A stretch of DNA of 8,764 nt. Origin: an uncultured Eubacteriales bacterium (GTDB lineage: Bacteria > Bacillota > Clostridia > Oscillospirales > Oscillospiraceae). Below are positions 7,460-8,764 of the stretch, piece after piece. Position 1 is the first letter of the stretch; each line of letters starts with the position of its first letter. Where the stretch lies: positions 1 to 8,764 of the forward strand of contig USMI01000076.1 of NCBI GenBank assembly GCA_900555735.1, in the 5' to 3' direction. A program made the position numbers and the translations under genes. The notes beneath the pieces were generated by a model. It had not been told where the DNA came from, searched no databases, and saw only the letters and a program-made list of their open reading frames with translations.

Positions 7460-7984
7460 TTATGATAGGCTGGCGACCTGCTGCCGGATGTTGGCCATCA
7501 GACCGTCGAAAGCCCGCTTGCCGGTCTCGTACCGGAAGCCCTGCTGCCGCTCCAGCAGCCGCAGCTTCATGGCGTAGCCATACAGGGCGTGGTCGTCGAA
7601 ATTGTGCAGGCCGATCATATCGTCCAGACGGCGGAATTCCAACTCCAGCAAAAGCCGCTCACCCTCCAGCGGGTTCTCAGCGTTCACCGCCGCCGTCACC
7701 GTCTGTACGATGGCGGCGTCCCGGTCGGCGGGGATGGGGCAGAGGCGGCCCAGCTTCACGCTGCGCTGATAGGTCAGCTCGCGGGACAGCGCCTTATAAA
7801 AGGCGGCCCATTCCGACAGCAGCGGCCCTTTGTCCGATTCCACCGTCAGCGTCTCCAGCGTTTGGTAGACTCCGCCGCTCACCGCCGTTTTGCACATGGC
7901 GAGGAACGCCGCGTAGTCCATGGGCGGCTCGCCCTGTGTTTTCAGCATGGGCAGGCTGGAGATCAGATAGTAATAGGAAGCCAC
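7460..7984 (-). CDS. DUF2764-family V-type ATPase operon protein, likely subunit C equivalent
   Basis: This 174-residue mostly helical protein has no membrane segment and no known catalytic motif. Its YYYLISSLP start (4-12) and its place between ntpE and ntpA match the DUF2764 family of compact V-type ATPase operons; in Chlamydia and Borrelia an uncharacterised gene occupies the same slot. The C-terminal part (LELEFRRLDDMIGLHNFDDHALYGYAMKL read across 113-141, then RLLER) has the spacing of aromatic and acidic helix residues seen in subunit C (the funnel joining shaft to ring). I infer a C-like role, since the operon otherwise lacks C. The start is GTG at 7984. A G-rich Shine-Dalgarno (AAGGGGGT, 7991-7998) overlaps the ntpE stop, 7 nt upstream, and an in-frame ATG exists only much later (Met13). 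GTG plus a non-ideal ribosome site may hold expression below that of A and B. Function is not proven by sequence alone. Confidence 0.85.
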   Translation of the reverse strand: MASYYYLISSLPMLKTQGEPPMDYAAFLAMCKTAVSGGVYQTLETLTVESDKGPLLSEWAAFYKALSRELTYQRSVKLGRLCPIPADRDAAIVQTVTAAVNAENPLEGERLLLELEFRRLDDMIGLHNFDDHALYGYAMKLRLLERQQGFRYETGKRAFDGLMANIRQQVASLS

Positions 7985-7996
7985 AGCGGCACCCCC

Positions 7997-8557
7997 TTAC
8001 AGGCGCGTATCCCGGAAGAAGGGCATCAGCATGTCCGCGATCTCCTGCTCCGAGCAGTCGAAGTAGCCGGAGCCGTCCTTGGCGGCCAGCCGGAAGCCTG
8101 CGCCCACCTTCTTGGAGGGGCGGATCTCCAGCCCGGCCTTCAGCTCCTGCGCCAGCTCCTGACGGATGCCGTCCGTTACCTGCCCTACCTCCACGGTATA
8201 GGCGGAGACGTCCTCGCCCTGCAGGGCGGCCTGAATGAGCTTTGCCAGCGCCTGCTGGTCCAGCGCCTTGCCCACATCGGCGGCCAAGAGCTTTTCAAAC
8301 TCCTTTTGGACCTCCCGCCGGAAAGCCAGCACTGCGTCCCGTTTGGCCTGTTCGGCGTTCAGCTGGGCGCTGCTTTTGAACACCTTAATCTCCGCCTTGG
8401 CGTCGCTGCGCAGCTTGTCCGCTTCCGCCTTCGCGTCGGCCACGATGGCGGCCGCCTGCTTCTGGGCGTCGGACAGAATGGCTGCGGCCTCCTGATTGGC
8501 GCTGTCGATGCCGTCCTTTTTGATGGAAGAAACAAGATCCTGAATCTGAAGTTCCAT
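7997..8557 (-). CDS. ntpE: A/V-type ATPase subunit E (peripheral stalk)
   Basis: This 186-residue soluble subunit links the top of the A3B3 head to the membrane stator I. The first ~90 residues are a long, uninterrupted, Ala/Lys/Glu-rich helix with regularly spaced small residues (for example AAAILSDAQKQAAAIVADAK, 20-39). This is the long coiled coil expected of the stalk. About 95-186 is the compact alpha/beta domain that binds the head. Its usual coiled-coil partner G/H is not encoded here. I place the start at ATG 8557: AGAAGGTG (8564-8571) lies 6 nt upstream. The GTG at 8566, three codons earlier, falls inside that ribosome site and would leave no room for one. It is the first gene of the operon and its TAA stop overlaps the next gene's ribosome site. 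Confidence 0.92.
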   Translation of the reverse strand: MELQIQDLVSSIKKDGIDSANQEAAAILSDAQKQAAAIVADAKAEADKLRSDAKAEIKVFKSSAQLNAEQAKRDAVLAFRREVQKEFEKLLAADVGKALDQQALAKLIQAALQGEDVSAYTVEVGQVTDGIRQELAQELKAGLEIRPSKKVGAGFRLAAKDGSGYFDCSEQEIADMLMPFFRDTRL

Positions 8558-8671
8558 ACTATACACCTTCTTATTTGAATTTTACCAGCCATGAACAAAA
8601 CTCCAAAAGAGTAGAGATTGTAAGGGATTCCGGCCATGGCTGAAACCGGAGATCACTCATATGGTATAGAA
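8558..8671 (-). promoter_or_regulatory. Leader/upstream region of the ATPase operon; promoter only tentative
   Basis: This stretch is more AT-rich than the operon and should hold its promoter if ntpE is the first gene. The best -10 candidates on the minus strand are TACAAT (8622-8617, 5 of 6) and TAAAAT (8584-8579, 5 of 6). The first has only a poor -35 (TTTCAG at 17 nt); the second would put the transcription start almost on the Shine-Dalgarno sequence. Minor symmetry is present: the palindrome GCCATGGC (8633-8640) and TCCGG/CCGGA arms (8629-8633, 8646-8650). I cannot decide on a promoter from sequence alone. Confidence 0.3.
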
Positions 8672-8734
8672 AGCGGAGCCCCTTTTTGGTAAAATTGACT
8701 TGAGAGAAAACCAACCAGAAAGGGGCTGGCCGCT
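8672..8734. repeat. Long imperfect inverted repeat (hairpin) at the window edge
   Basis: Arms 8672-8690 and 8714-8734 can form a stem of about 19 bp: AGCGG with CCGCT, then AGCCCCTTT with AAAGGGGCT, one T/G position, and TGGT with ACCA. A 2-nt bulge lies at 8728-8729 and the loop is 8691-8713. On neither strand is it followed by a clear T-run, so it is not an ordinary terminator. On the plus strand the AGAAAGGGG in the 3' arm looks like a ribosome site that the fold would hide, an arrangement seen upstream of some transposase genes. It may be the end of an insertion sequence or a repeated intergenic element; it cannot be named from this window. Confidence 0.6.
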
Positions 8735-8764
8735 ATCTACCGACAGGAAATCATTCAGGATGTG
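8699..8764 (+). other. Possible 5' end of a plus-strand reading frame running off the window (unresolved)
   Basis: After a TGA at 8696-8698 this frame stays open to the edge and ends in codons for GLAAIYRQEIIQDV, with ordinary codon choice for this genome. There is no ATG in frame; the start would have to be CTG, GTG or TTG, or lie beyond the edge. The opposite strand is also open (8764-8657, 35 codons ending in TGA) and could instead be the tail of an upstream gene. I recognise neither protein and include the stretch only so that the edge is described. Confidence 0.2.

Noticed and set aside
8558..8566. GTG at 8566 as the ntpE start
   Set aside because: It lies inside the AGAAGGTG ribosome site, which is correctly spaced for the ATG at 8557.
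8633..8640. GCCATGGC palindrome as an operator
   Set aside because: An isolated 8-base palindrome is expected by chance in sequence of this composition, and nothing nearby supports it.

Overview
The window carries two neighbouring transcription units, both on the minus strand. They are a complete seven-gene rotary A/V-type ATPase operon (about 8557 down to 1507) and, downstream of its terminator, the start of a nifS-nifU iron-sulfur cluster assembly operon (1336 down to the left edge, nifU cut off). The sequence is GC-rich with strong GC preference at third codon positions, AGGAGG-type ribosome binding sites and a Clostridia-style NifS/IscU-like pair. I infer a gut-type anaerobic Firmicute, probably in or near Oscillospirales (Ruminococcaceae). 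This rests on remembered family resemblance, not on a search.

Layout in the direction of transcription. 8764-8558 is a leader or intergenic stretch with a strong imperfect inverted repeat at the window edge, possibly the end of an insertion sequence or of another gene. Then come ntpE (E, peripheral stalk), a DUF2764-type gene in the place where subunit C would be expected, ntpA (catalytic A), ntpB (non-catalytic B), ntpD (rotor shaft D), ntpI (membrane stator I) and ntpK (proteolipid ring K). Gaps between these genes are at most 18 nt. D and I overlap as ATGA, and two stop codons lie inside the next gene's Shine-Dalgarno sequence, so this is one tightly coupled operon. A stem-loop with a U-tract at 1444-1482 ends it. 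A near-consensus promoter (TTGACA-17-TATCAT) begins 12 nt further on and drives nifS-nifU.

How the genes work together. A and B form the hexameric ATPase head and E the outer stalk. D is the central shaft, the DUF2764 protein probably links shaft to ring, and I and K form the ion channel. Subunit K keeps the Thr/Gln/Gln/Glu side chains that bind Na+ in the Enterococcus hirae ring, so the enzyme is probably Na+-coupled. The gene order E-DUF2764-A-B-D-I-K, without F, G/H or a recognisable C, is the compact type known from Chlamydia, Borrelia/Treponema and Bacteroidetes. It differs from the longer ntp operon of enterococci. NifS takes sulfur from cysteine and passes it to NifU for Fe-S cluster assembly; no functional link to the ATPase is implied.

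No tRNA, rRNA, CRISPR array or complete mobile element was seen. No stretch over 300 bases lacks a gene. I see no wholly undescribed system. The points most worth a second look are the minimal ATPase make-up, the predicted Na+ site, the DUF2764 subunit, the possible operator at the nifS promoter, and the hairpin at the right edge.
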